NCBI RefSeq assembly: GCF_009806555.1
Contig: NZ_VUOK01000003.1
Coordinates: 434,001-498,000, forward strand
Origin: Methylobacterium sp. 2A
Lineage (GTDB): Bacteria; Pseudomonadota; Alphaproteobacteria; Rhizobiales; Beijerinckiaceae
DNA length: 64,000 bases
Direction: 5' to 3'
Numbering within the stretch: position 1 is the stretch's first letter; each line of letters starts with the position of its first letter. The notes beneath the pieces were generated by a model. It made no database searches and was not told where the DNA came from. It saw only the letters and a list, made by a program, of their open reading frames with translations. This document shows, one piece after another, positions 18,570 through 26,275 of the stretch. A program made the position numbers and the translations under genes.

Positions 18570-19184
18570 TCAGCCGGGGCTATCGGGGCGAAGCCGCGTG
18601 ACGACATGAAGCTTTCGCCCAAAAATCACGTTTAACGGAAAAACGTATAGTGGAACATCAACGGTCTCGGTGTCGACTATAAGTTTTGCATTTGAAAATA
18701 AAGTTTTCCACTGTTTCAACGATTGATAGTTATAAGTCAAAACAACGCCGTGGGGTGCGTTGCCGATCCAGTCCATCAAGGAAAGCGACAGGCGGTCGAT
18801 GCTGTTCTGGGAGAGGTGATCCTTGATGATCACGTATTGTCGTGCGACGCGTGAGGCTTCCCGCAGAAGCTGACCCGGGTTTTCGGTGTGGTGCAGGACG
18901 TCGATGAACGTGACGACGTCCCAGGATCGATCCGGGAACGGCAAAACTTGTCCGTCGAAGGCGCTGACCGGAATGACCGTGCTCGGCCGCACCAGGACAT
19001 CGATGCCTTCGATGTGAATATCGGGCCGGATGGTGCGACAGAGCCCCGCGATGGTTCCGTCGCCGCAGCCGACATCGAGGACGGTTGCGTTGCGGGGAAG
19101 CAGACCGGCCAGGGCTTCGGCGAGGACGCGCGTTCGCCGGCTGAAGATCAGATCGCCGTGTAATTTTCCGATCAACGCCTTCAA
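18570..19184 (-). CDS. Class I SAM-dependent methyltransferase
   Basis: 204 aa. Motif I VLDVGCGDGTIAGL binds SAM, the acidic ribose-binding residue is in IEGIDVL, motif II is WDVVTFIDVLHH and motif III is VIIKDHL. The tyrosine-rich NAPHGVVLTYNYQSLKQW stretch resembles small methyltransferases of polysaccharide clusters. It starts with TTG at 19184, with AAGGGAG upstream. Its 3' third (18600-18760) is clearly more AT-rich than neighbouring genes, suggesting acquisition by transfer. Confidence 0.82.
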   Translation of the reverse strand: MKALIGKLHGDLIFSRRTRVLAEALAGLLPRNATVLDVGCGDGTIAGLCRTIRPDIHIEGIDVLVRPSTVIPVSAFDGQVLPFPDRSWDVVTFIDVLHHTENPGQLLREASRVARQYVIIKDHLSQNSIDRLSLSLMDWIGNAPHGVVLTYNYQSLKQWKTLFSNAKLIVDTETVDVPLYVFPLNVIFGRKLHVVTRLRPDSPG

Positions 19185-19387
19185 TGGCTGGCTCCCTTGA
19201 TACCGTTGTTATCAACCGCAGCGTTGTACCCCGAATACGGTTTGAAAAATGATGCATTCGGGACATATCCCGCCCCCGGAAGCTGGGACCGACTGCGTCA
19301 CCGAATCGACCGGTTCGTGTCGGACTGTCGCAGAGCGCGGGACAGGCAGGCGGTGCAGCACGGCAGGGTCTCGGATCCGCGCAGCCT

Positions 19388-20374
19388 TCACGCGCGGGCC
19401 GCTGCGAGCTCCGCGCCGTACCGCGCCTGCGCGTAGGCTTCCACCGAGAACGTGTCGTCGGGCAGCTGGACCATGAAGCGCTCGGCCACCTCGGTGAGCA
19501 CGATATCGGGCCGGACGCCCGCGATGTAGGACCAGTCGAGCGACGTGTTCCACACGAAGTGCAGTTCCCGGAAGGTTTCGGCCAGCAGGATCGTCAGCAT
19601 GTACGGCATGACGTGCGAGAAGGAATCGCCGAACAGCACCAAGCGGCGGGGATCGGTGGCCGCGGCGTTCCCGTAGACCACATGGGCGCCGACATGCAGC
19701 GTGTGCAGGAGGCCCGCCTTCTCCCGCGCTTCGACGATCGGGCTCGCATAGGTCCGGACCGCATCCTGCTGGATCATCACGGTCCGCGACCGCGCCCGCC
19801 GCGGCGGATCGAAGGCGCTGCCCAGGTCGCCATCGTGGTCGGTCTCGAAGGAGGGCCGGTCCCGGAGATCCGCCCGGGGCTCGGCGCCGAGCGCCCGGCA
19901 GATCTGCGCGTAGGCGAGATAGCAGCCCTCGAAGGACCAGTGGGTGTCGGTCCGGCAGTAGAGATCGGCCGCATCGCGTCGCGCGCGCAGCGGCGTCACG
20001 AGGTCGATGCAGGTCTGCCGCCAGCGCTGCCGCCGGCGCCAGGCGGCGTAGAGACCGAGGGGGCCGAAGCGGCCCGGCGGCTCGCTGTGGAGCAGCCGAT
20101 AGGCCGGCGAGGCGCACGGGCGGATGGTAATCCCGTCGAGCCGGTGATCGTAGATCATCAGCTTCTCCGGAGCGACGACGTGGCGGTAGAGGATGCCCAT
20201 GGCGCGCAGGCGCCGCTCCCGCGTCGCGATCAGGCTCCGCCACTGCCAGACGAGTTCGGTCGTCTCCTCCGGCCGCTCGTACTGGCCGAGGACGTCGTTC
20301 GTCCCCGTCTTCAGGAACAGCCAGCCGTCTTTTCCGATGTGGATATGGTCGGTGTTGCTCGGCGCCACGGTCAC
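19388..20374 (-). CDS. AlgX/AlgJ-like SGNH acyltransferase-type protein
   Basis: About 328 aa. Early GKDGWLFLKTG is the typical opening of AlgX/AlgJ-type domains. The catalytic Asp-x-His appears as YCRTDTHWSFEG and the nucleophile block as LFGDSFSHVMPYM, matching the SGNH catalytic triad of polysaccharide O-acetylation proteins. No signal peptide is obvious, unlike periplasmic AlgJ/AlgX. GTG 20374 is chosen as start; TTG 20455 would add 27 arginine-rich residues, and GTG 20368 is close. Together with the glycosyltransferase and methyltransferase it suggests decoration of a surface polysaccharide. Confidence 0.75.
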   Translation of the reverse strand: MTVAPSNTDHIHIGKDGWLFLKTGTNDVLGQYERPEETTELVWQWRSLIATRERRLRAMGILYRHVVAPEKLMIYDHRLDGITIRPCASPAYRLLHSEPPGRFGPLGLYAAWRRRQRWRQTCIDLVTPLRARRDAADLYCRTDTHWSFEGCYLAYAQICRALGAEPRADLRDRPSFETDHDGDLGSAFDPPRRARSRTVMIQQDAVRTYASPIVEAREKAGLLHTLHVGAHVVYGNAAATDPRRLVLFGDSFSHVMPYMLTILLAETFRELHFVWNTSLDWSYIAGVRPDIVLTEVAERFMVQLPDDTFSVEAYAQARYGAELAAARA

Positions 20375-20584
20375 CCTCGCGAGGCGTTCGCCCGATCTGG
20401 GCCGGGTCGCCCGCTTTACAGCATCGTGCCGGATCTGGGACGATGCCGCCCTCAATTCGGCAGCAAGGCGCGGGATGCCGCGCGGCCATCCGGCCGCCAG
20501 GATGGCGCATCGTCCCTCGCTTGCCAGGCCATGTCCGCCATGCCCCGCGTCGCCGAATCCGCCAAGCTTCGAAGTGCCGTTGCC

Positions 20585-21658
20585 ATGAGCTTCGTTCCAA
20601 GCCCCGACCCGGCGACGGATCCCGATGCCGACCGCTGGGCGGCGCTCGCCGCCCGCGACGCACGGGCGGACGGCACCTTCGTGTACGCGGTCCGCACCAC
20701 CGGCGTGTATTGCCGGCCGAGTTGCGCGTCACGCGCCGCCCGGCCCGAGAACGTCAGCTTCTACCGGACCTGCGCCGAGGCCGAGGCCGCCGGGTTTCGC
20801 CCCTGTCGGCGCTGCCGACCCGACGCACCCGGCCTTGCCGAACGCCGGGCCGAGGCGGTTGCCCGTGCCTGCCGGCTGATCGAAACGGCGGAGACCGCCC
20901 CGACCCTCGCCGCGCTCGCCGGGGCCGCGGGCATGAGCGCCTATCACTTCCACCGGGTGTTCAAGGCCGCCACCGGCGTGACGCCGCGGGCCTACGCCGC
21001 CGCCCACCGGGCCGCCGGACTTGCCGCCCGGCTGCCTGGGGCAGGATCCGTCACCGAAGCGCTGTACGAGGCCGGCTACGGCGCGGCGAGCCGCTTCTAC
21101 GCGGAGGGCGCCCCGCGTCTGGGCATGGCGCCGGCGCTCTACCGGAAGGGGGGGGCCGGCCTGCGCATCCGGTTCGGGATCGGCGCCTGCAGCCTGGGTG
21201 CGATCCTGGTCGCGGCCACCGATCGGGGCATCTGCGCGATCCTGCTCGGCGAGGCGCCCGAACCGCTCCTGCGCGATCTGCAGGACCGGTTTCCGGGGGC
21301 GGAGATCGTGGGCGGCGACCCGGATTTCGAGGGCTGGATGGCGCGAGTCATCGGCCTCGTGGAGGCGCCGGGGCGCGGCCTTGACCTGCCCCTGGATATC
21401 CGCGGCACCGCCTTCCAGCAGCGGGTCTGGGAGGCGCTGCAGCGCATCCCCGTGGGCTCGACCGCGAGCTATGCGGAGATCGCCCGTGCCATCGGACTCC
21501 CCGCCGCGACGCGAGCGGTGGCCCGGGCCTGCGGTGCGAATCCGATCGCCGTCGCGATTCCCTGCCACCGGGTGGTGCGCGCGGACGGTGCCCTCTCCGG
21601 CTATCGCTGGGGCGTGGCGCGCAAGCGCGATCTTCTGCAACGCGAGGCGGAGGGCTGA
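20585..21658 (+). CDS. ada: Bifunctional Ada: methylphosphotriester repair, transcription factor and O6-methylguanine methyltransferase
   Basis: 357 aa with the full Ada architecture. The N-terminal zinc domain has Cys43, Cys47, Cys74 and Cys77 in GVYCRPSC and PCRRCRP; Cys43 corresponds to the phosphotriester acceptor. An AraC-type HTH follows (MSAYHFHRVFKAATGVTPRAY), and the C-terminal methyltransferase carries IPCHRVV with acceptor Cys327. In E. coli Ada, methylation of the N-terminal cysteine turns it into an activator of its own gene. It is divergent from the AlgX-like gene. An earlier in-frame Met at 20531 has no better signal. Confidence 0.95.
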   Translation: MSFVPSPDPATDPDADRWAALAARDARADGTFVYAVRTTGVYCRPSCASRAARPENVSFYRTCAEAEAAGFRPCRRCRPDAPGLAERRAEAVARACRLIETAETAPTLAALAGAAGMSAYHFHRVFKAATGVTPRAYAAAHRAAGLAARLPGAGSVTEALYEAGYGAASRFYAEGAPRLGMAPALYRKGGAGLRIRFGIGACSLGAILVAATDRGICAILLGEAPEPLLRDLQDRFPGAEIVGGDPDFEGWMARVIGLVEAPGRGLDLPLDIRGTAFQQRVWEALQRIPVGSTASYAEIARAIGLPAATRAVARACGANPIAVAIPCHRVVRADGALSGYRWGVARKRDLLQREAEG

Positions 21659-21728
21659 AGGCGGTTGGACAGGTGGGGCTGGCAGACTCACAGACCTCCG
21701 GCCGGGAACGCGCGCGAACGGGGCCGCC

Positions 21729-23024
21729 CTAGCGACGGCCGCCCGGCGGACCCCCTGGCCCTCCGAATCCACCTGGACCACCCCCGGGGCCTCCTGGGCC
21801 GCCGAACCCGCCCGGGCCGACCGGGAAGGCGCCTGGGCCGCCGGGCGGAGGACCGCCCGGTCCACGCGGTGCGCCGAAGCTGCCCGGGCCCGCGCCACCG
21901 GAAACCGGCCCATTCCCGGGCCGGGTATCGATGCCGAAGCCCCGCGGCGCGCCGCTGTCGCCGATGCCACCCGATCGGCCGCCGGGCTCCGCGCCGAAAC
22001 GCCCCGGCAGCTCGTCGGGTAGGTTGCGCAGGTCCAGGCGATCGCGCTCCCGTTCGAAGCCTGGGGCTTCGCGCCGTGGCGGTTCGGGGGCGAGGCGGTC
22101 CTCGATCCGCAGCCGCTCCACCGTCAGGTCGCCGTCCCGGGCGATGCCGGCGGTCAGCACGGCGCGGACGCTTCCCTGTCGCGGCACCTTCGCCCCCGGC
22201 CGGCCGGTGATCCGGTAGCCGGAGCCGATGTCGAGGCCCGTGCCCGCACGGCCGATATAGGCCTCGATCGAGACCTGCTTCAGCCCCGGCGGGAAGGGCA
22301 GGCCGATCTGGGCGGCGTTGGTCGCGCGCAGGACGCCGCCCGCCGCCGAGCCCGTCACGAGGGCACGCTTGCCCGGCGGCAGGGCGTCGGCTTCCTGCAG
22401 GCGCAAGGACCCGATCAGGAGGGCGCCGTTCTCCCCGCGCCGCACCGGCCCGGCGACCCGATCCGGCCCGGCCTCCCGCGGCTCGATGAGGCTCGCCACG
22501 ATCACCCCGTCCGGCCGCCGCAGGCCGCTCACCGCAACCCGAGCGCCGGGCTTCCAGTCGCCCGTCAGGCCCGCGGTCGAGACCCGCTGGCCGAGAACGA
22601 TCATCCGCCCCGGCGCGACCGCCTCCACGGGCCCCACCACCTCGCTGGTCACGTCGATGCGGCGCGTGGCGAGACCGCCGCCCTCCGGCCGCGCCACCAC
22701 GTGGACGACGTGCCCGATCTTCAGATCGGCGGCCTTCGCGGCCGCGCCGTCGATGCGCACCTCCACCTCCGGCGGATAGGCGATGCGCAGGTCGTTGACG
22801 ATGATCGAGCCGAAGCGCCGGATCGTGCCGATCACGCCGGTGCCGCCGATGCCGCGGTCGCCCTCACCAAGCGGGTTTTCGCGCGGCGCGTCGGTCCGCA
22901 TCATGCCGGTGCCGCCGATGCCCTGGTCGCGCGGCGCCTCCTGCGGCCGGACGGGGGCCGGCAGCAGCGTCGCCGCGCCTGCGAGGAGGCGCAGGACGAA
23001 CCGGCGGTTGGGCAGGGTTCGCAC
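21729..23024 (-). CDS. DUF5666 protein with Gly/Pro-rich tail
   Basis: 431 aa. Tat-like or lipobox-less signal region (RRFVLRLLAGAATLL), then two copies of GIGGTG (near 36 and 58), then repeated small beta-barrel-like DUF5666 units (VNDLRIAYPPEVEVRIDG..., GRMIVLGQRVST...). The last ~80 residues are a low-complexity Gly/Pro/Phe repeat. It starts 11 bp after the DUF6502 gene, so the two form an operon. The pairing recurs in proteobacteria but its function is not established. Likely periplasmic. Confidence 0.85.
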   Translation of the reverse strand: MRTLPNRRFVLRLLAGAATLLPAPVRPQEAPRDQGIGGTGMMRTDAPRENPLGEGDRGIGGTGVIGTIRRFGSIIVNDLRIAYPPEVEVRIDGAAAKAADLKIGHVVHVVARPEGGGLATRRIDVTSEVVGPVEAVAPGRMIVLGQRVSTAGLTGDWKPGARVAVSGLRRPDGVIVASLIEPREAGPDRVAGPVRRGENGALLIGSLRLQEADALPPGKRALVTGSAAGGVLRATNAAQIGLPFPPGLKQVSIEAYIGRAGTGLDIGSGYRITGRPGAKVPRQGSVRAVLTAGIARDGDLTVERLRIEDRLAPEPPRREAPGFERERDRLDLRNLPDELPGRFGAEPGGRSGGIGDSGAPRGFGIDTRPGNGPVSGGAGPGSFGAPRGPGGPPPGGPGAFPVGPGGFGGPGGPGGGPGGFGGPGGPPGGRR

Positions 23025-23035
23025 CGGCCGGCTCC

Positions 23036-23881
23036 TCAGCGTCCGTCCGTGGCGCGCGCGGGCGGCGCAGCCTCCGCGTAGACGTAGAGTCCGAAATTCC
23101 AGCGGTGATCCCCGCCCGGATCGGTCTGACAGGCGGCGTGCGCCTCGCGGTTGGCCTGCTGCAGCGCCTCCATGGCGATCTCGCGGGCCCGCGCTTCGAG
23201 CTTGACCGCGAGCTCCTTCGAGAGCCCGTCATAGTGGACCGCCCGCTCCAGGAACCGCGGCGTGTCGCCGATGATGTTGGCGACGGCCGCCGCGATGTGG
23301 TCGTGCAGGTTGCGGCCGAAATAGTAGAGCTGCGGCCCCTCGGCGCCGTCGCCGCGCGGGACATAGGCGGCTTCCGCCAGCACGATCCGGTCCTCTGCAT
23401 CCGTGAAGGCGAGCCCCCGATCGAGCCACTCGTCGAGGACGGCGCGGGGACGCAGGTCACGGGTGACGCCGGAGACCAGGGTCTCGAAGGAAGGCGCGTT
23501 GTCCTCGGCATTCCGCGGCAGCGGCAGGGGATGGCCCTGCGGATCGGTGAAGGCCGGGTCGGCGATCCATCGGGCGATGATCCGGCTGGTGCGCGAGACG
23601 ACGGCCGGCACCGCGCTCACGGGAGCGCCGGCCCCGCGCAGGCGCCGCACCTCCTTGCGGTGGATGCCGGTGAGCAGGGAGACTCGGCTATCGGTCTGGT
23701 CCTTGCCGGACAGGGCGAAATCGTACTCGGCCACGTTCACGTAGAGTTCGCGCAGGAGGTCGGTGAGGGCCGGAAAGGTGATGCCGCGGGCCACCAGCAG
23801 GCGCACGAGCGGCCGCAGGAGCCGTGCCAGCGGTGCGTGAAGGGCCGCGCCCTCCCGCGGTGTCTCGGCGGTCTCGGACAT
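23036..23881 (-). CDS. DUF6502 family protein, probable HTH regulator
   Basis: 281 aa, soluble. The N-terminal ~70 residues read like a winged helix-turn-helix (ITFPALTDLLRELYVNVAE, then SRVSLLTGIHRKEVRRLRG as a recognition-helix candidate). The rest is helical and ends in a DUF6502 C-terminal region rich in LYYFGRNLHDHI. It is the promoter-proximal gene of the DUF6502-DUF5666 pair. The 150 bp upstream carry several GTGGGA motifs that could be its operators. Regulation is inferred from the HTH-like pattern and the operators. Confidence 0.82.
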   Translation of the reverse strand: MSETAETPREGAALHAPLARLLRPLVRLLVARGITFPALTDLLRELYVNVAEYDFALSGKDQTDSRVSLLTGIHRKEVRRLRGAGAPVSAVPAVVSRTSRIIARWIADPAFTDPQGHPLPLPRNAEDNAPSFETLVSGVTRDLRPRAVLDEWLDRGLAFTDAEDRIVLAEAAYVPRGDGAEGPQLYYFGRNLHDHIAAAVANIIGDTPRFLERAVHYDGLSKELAVKLEARAREIAMEALQQANREAHAACQTDPGGDHRWNFGLYVYAEAAPPARATDGR

Positions 23882-23905
23882 GACCGCCTTGTTACCGCAT
23901 GTTGC

Positions 23906-24011
23906 GTGGGAGACAATCCCACAGCGTGCGCAGGCACACCTCGAAACGCTGTTTCCAAATTGACGTGGGATTTTTGCACACGTAAGTTCGCGATGTGGTC
24001 AAGTTTCCCAC
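23906..24011. promoter_or_regulatory. GTGGGA-motif operator cluster upstream of the DUF6502 gene
   Basis: A perfect dyad GTGGGA-N5-TCCCAC lies at 23906-23922, with further single sites GTGGGA at 23965-23970 and TCCCAC at 24006-24011. All sit in the divergent 151-bp region between the DUF6502 gene and the ORF at 24033. Four copies of one hexamer in so short a space suggest cooperative binding, probably by the DUF6502 protein itself. Confidence 0.5.
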
Positions 24012-24032
24012 GGATCGAGCGGAGGTTCACGC

Positions 24033-24362
24033 ATGACGGCTGACACGCGCGTTCTCGTCGGAGACACGCTGCCGCCCCTCAGGGTCGAGGAACTCGCCGG
24101 CAGGCAGTTCTCCCAGGGCAATCCCATGCCGCGGCTCGGGCGCATCGTCTGCGTCGTCGCCGCTCTCGCACTGCCCGCTTTCGGTCTCGCTGTCGCGGAT
24201 ACGGTCCACCGCGCCGGCGGCACGAAGGCGCCGCAGGCCGCCGCTCCCGTCAACCCCTCAGACGGGGCGGCGGCACCCAGGCGGGCCACCACGCCCGACC
24301 GCGCCTTGAGGGCCGCCAGGACGGCCATGCAATCCACCGGGCGCGGGGAGGCGCGGACGTGA
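24033..24362 (+). CDS. Small hypothetical protein with one hydrophobic helix
   Basis: 109 aa. The start is supported by GGAGG at 24021-24025, 7 bp before ATG. A polar 35-residue lead is followed by a helix (IVCVVAALALPAFGLAVA) and an Ala/Pro-rich tail, so it is probably membrane-anchored or exported. Divergent from the DUF6502 gene across the GTGGGA operators and possibly co-regulated. No family recognised. Confidence 0.5.
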   Translation: MTADTRVLVGDTLPPLRVEELAGRQFSQGNPMPRLGRIVCVVAALALPAFGLAVADTVHRAGGTKAPQAAAPVNPSDGAAAPRRATTPDRALRAARTAMQSTGRGEART

Positions 24363-24493
24363 TCGCCCTGACCGAGTCCGGCCGCGACGACGCGCGGGCT
24401 GCACCCACCTGCGGCGGAGCGCCCGTCCTCGATCTCGCGCTCTGCCTGATCCTGTCGGTGACCGTGGTCGGCCTGCTGCTCCTGGCCCTCTGA
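24359..24493 (+). CDS. Putative 44-aa single-helix membrane protein
   Basis: GTG start overlaps the TGA stop of the preceding ORF (GTGA), implying translational coupling. Residues 23-44 are one uninterrupted hydrophobic helix (LDLALCLILSVTVVGLLLLAL) after a polar N-terminus. It is too short for family assignment; support is the overlap and the hydrophobic pattern only. Confidence 0.4.
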   Translation: MIALTESGRDDARAAPTCGGAPVLDLALCLILSVTVVGLLLLAL

Positions 24494-25166
24494 CCCAGGC
24501 GGCTCCGCGCCGCCCCAAACCCGCGCTCCCAAGACGATGGCGTTTCGCGCTGCGCTCCTCGACGCAGCGGCAGCCTGCATCGCGCGCGGCGCCCAGGCTA
24601 CGGATCTGCTCCATCGCGCGCCGCCACCGCCGCTGTCGGTCCTGCCGGCCTCCACCTGAACAGCCTTCCATGCCGGTGTGAACGCCGGCCATGCCTTCCG
24701 CCCGGGCCGCGACGGCTTCGCGTATGGCGGTGGTTCCCGCTCGTCCGACGCTGCCGCCGATCCGATACGCAACCCGGCACCGACCGGACCGGAGACGCTG
24801 CGGGTGGCGGCATCGAGCACGCCTTTACCGAGGCGCTGTCCGCCAAGGTGGAAGCCCTCTACCGCCACCTCGACCGCGGTTTCACTGGAGCCGCATACGA
24901 CGATGCCGGTCTCCCGGCGTATTATGGTGCCGGCAAACAGAATTCGAGGTTTGCCAGGGTCGGTGCAGAGGTGAACCGCCAATTCTCATCAGTATTGCGC
25001 GCGATGGTTCTTGACGAGGTCGCCGGTTTGAGTCGCTATGCGCGGCGTTCGGCTTCGGGACTTCGTAGACTGGTCGCGCATGTCCAAGGCTGGTCTGGAG
25101 GCGCCGGTGCCGGATGCCGCGCGGGCGGCACCGCGCGGTGGCGGGGCATTTCCGACAGGATGGGCC
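24494..25166. other. Gene-free stretch
   Basis: About 670 bp without a convincing gene on either strand. Frames are open by GC bias but lack ribosome sites and protein-like composition. A short segment near 24810-24990 (ALSAKVEALYRHLDRGF...) looks mildly protein-like and may be a decayed gene fragment. Confidence 0.4.
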
Positions 25167-25544
25167 GTGAACACTCTGCGCCTGCACGTCACAGCGACGA
25201 CGCTTGTCGCCCTTGGTCTCACCGCCTTCGCCGGAACGGCGCAGGCTCAGGAGATCATACCGCCCGGGCCGAACGGACGGGGTGCCGTTCTGATCTACGG
25301 CAATTTCTGCGGGCCGGGGAACCGCGGCCCCGGCTACAAGCCCATCGACGCACTCGACCGCGCCTGCGCGCATCACGACGCCTGCTCGACCGATCCGCTG
25401 TCGGGCACCCTGACGGCCTGCGCCTGCAATCGCCGTCTGGAGGTGGAGGCGGGCGTGGTCGCCCGCGACCCGCGCGCCCCGGCCCACACCCGCGAAACGG
25501 CGCAGTTCATCGCCGATTTCGCGGCGGCGCTGCCCTGCCAGTAG
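25167..25544 (+). CDS. Secreted phospholipase A2-like protein
   Basis: 125 aa. GTG start with CAGGA 6 bp upstream. Signal peptide about 1-28 (ending GTAQAQE). The mature part holds a PLA2 calcium loop, Tyr44-Gly45...Cys48-Gly49-x-Gly, and the catalytic signature Asp64...Cys67-x-x-His70-Asp71-x-Cys73. Further cysteines in TACAC and near the C-terminus could form the disulfides. The classical double cysteine is Ala-Cys here. The family hydrolyses the sn-2 ester of phospholipids with Ca2+; bacterial members are few. Longer in-frame starts (25038, 25080) would place the signal peptide internally and are rejected. Confidence 0.75.
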   Translation: MNTLRLHVTATTLVALGLTAFAGTAQAQEIIPPGPNGRGAVLIYGNFCGPGNRGPGYKPIDALDRACAHHDACSTDPLSGTLTACACNRRLEVEAGVVARDPRAPAHTRETAQFIADFAAALPCQ

Positions 25545-25562
25545 GACGCGCCGCCGGCCCGT

Positions 25563-26189
25563 TCAGGCGGCGTCGGCCGGGTTGGCGGCCGCCTTCGGGC
25601 CGCCCTTCGCCACGCCCACGAGCGCCGGGCGCAGCACCCGGTCGCCGATGACGTAGCCCGACTGGACCACCTGCACGACCGTGCCGGCGGGCACCTCCGG
25701 GTTCGGCACCTCGAACATGGCCTGATGCCGGTTCGGATCGAATTTCTGGCCCTGCGGCTCGACGATCTTCACACCGTGGCGCTCCAAGGTCTTGGCGAGG
25801 TCGCGCTCGGTGAGCTCGATCCCGTCGATCAGGCCCTTCAGCGATCCCTCGGCCGAGGCCTTCGCGTCGGCCGGCACGCTCTCGAGGGCGCGGCGGATGT
25901 TGTCGGCCACGTTGAGCACGTCGCGGGCGAAGTTCGTGACCGCGTAGGCGCGCGCGTCGGCGACCTCGCGCTCGGTGCGGCGGCGCAGGTTCTCCATCTC
26001 GGCGAGCGTGCGCAGCATCCGGTCCTTCAGCTCGTCGCGCTCGGCGGTGAGCAGGGCCAGCGTCTCCGCGATGGGATCGACGGACGCCTCGGCGCCCTGG
26101 CCCGCGGAGGCGGGGTCCTGGGCCGCACCGGCACCGGCCTCGACCGTGGTCTGGCGCTGGTCATCCTGGGGCATGTCGTTGCTCGTCAT
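25563..26189 (-). CDS. grpE: Nucleotide exchange factor GrpE
   Basis: 208 aa. Acidic, disordered N-terminus (about 1-40), long coiled coil ([31 protein letters not shown]), then the beta domain with the GrpE signature ([25 protein letters not shown] region and [19 protein letters not shown]). It acts in the cytoplasm as nucleotide exchange factor of DnaK. Neither hrcA nor dnaK is adjacent; glnD lies 86 bp beyond its start on the same strand. Confidence 0.95.
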   Translation of the reverse strand: MTSNDMPQDDQRQTTVEAGAGAAQDPASAGQGAEASVDPIAETLALLTAERDELKDRMLRTLAEMENLRRRTEREVADARAYAVTNFARDVLNVADNIRRALESVPADAKASAEGSLKGLIDGIELTERDLAKTLERHGVKIVEPQGQKFDPNRHQAMFEVPNPEVPAGTVVQVVQSGYVIGDRVLRPALVGVAKGGPKAAANPADAA

Positions 26190-26275
26190 CGTGTTTCAGT
26201 CGTCCGGGGGAGGGGTTCAGGCACGCGGAACCGGCGCTGATATCTGGCCCGGCGCCAGCGAAATCAACCCGTTGC

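Noticed and set aside
24848..25651. 267-codon frame across the phospholipase gene
   Set aside because: Runs out of frame through the PLA2-like gene and is Arg/Gly-rich; at most its first part is a decayed fragment.
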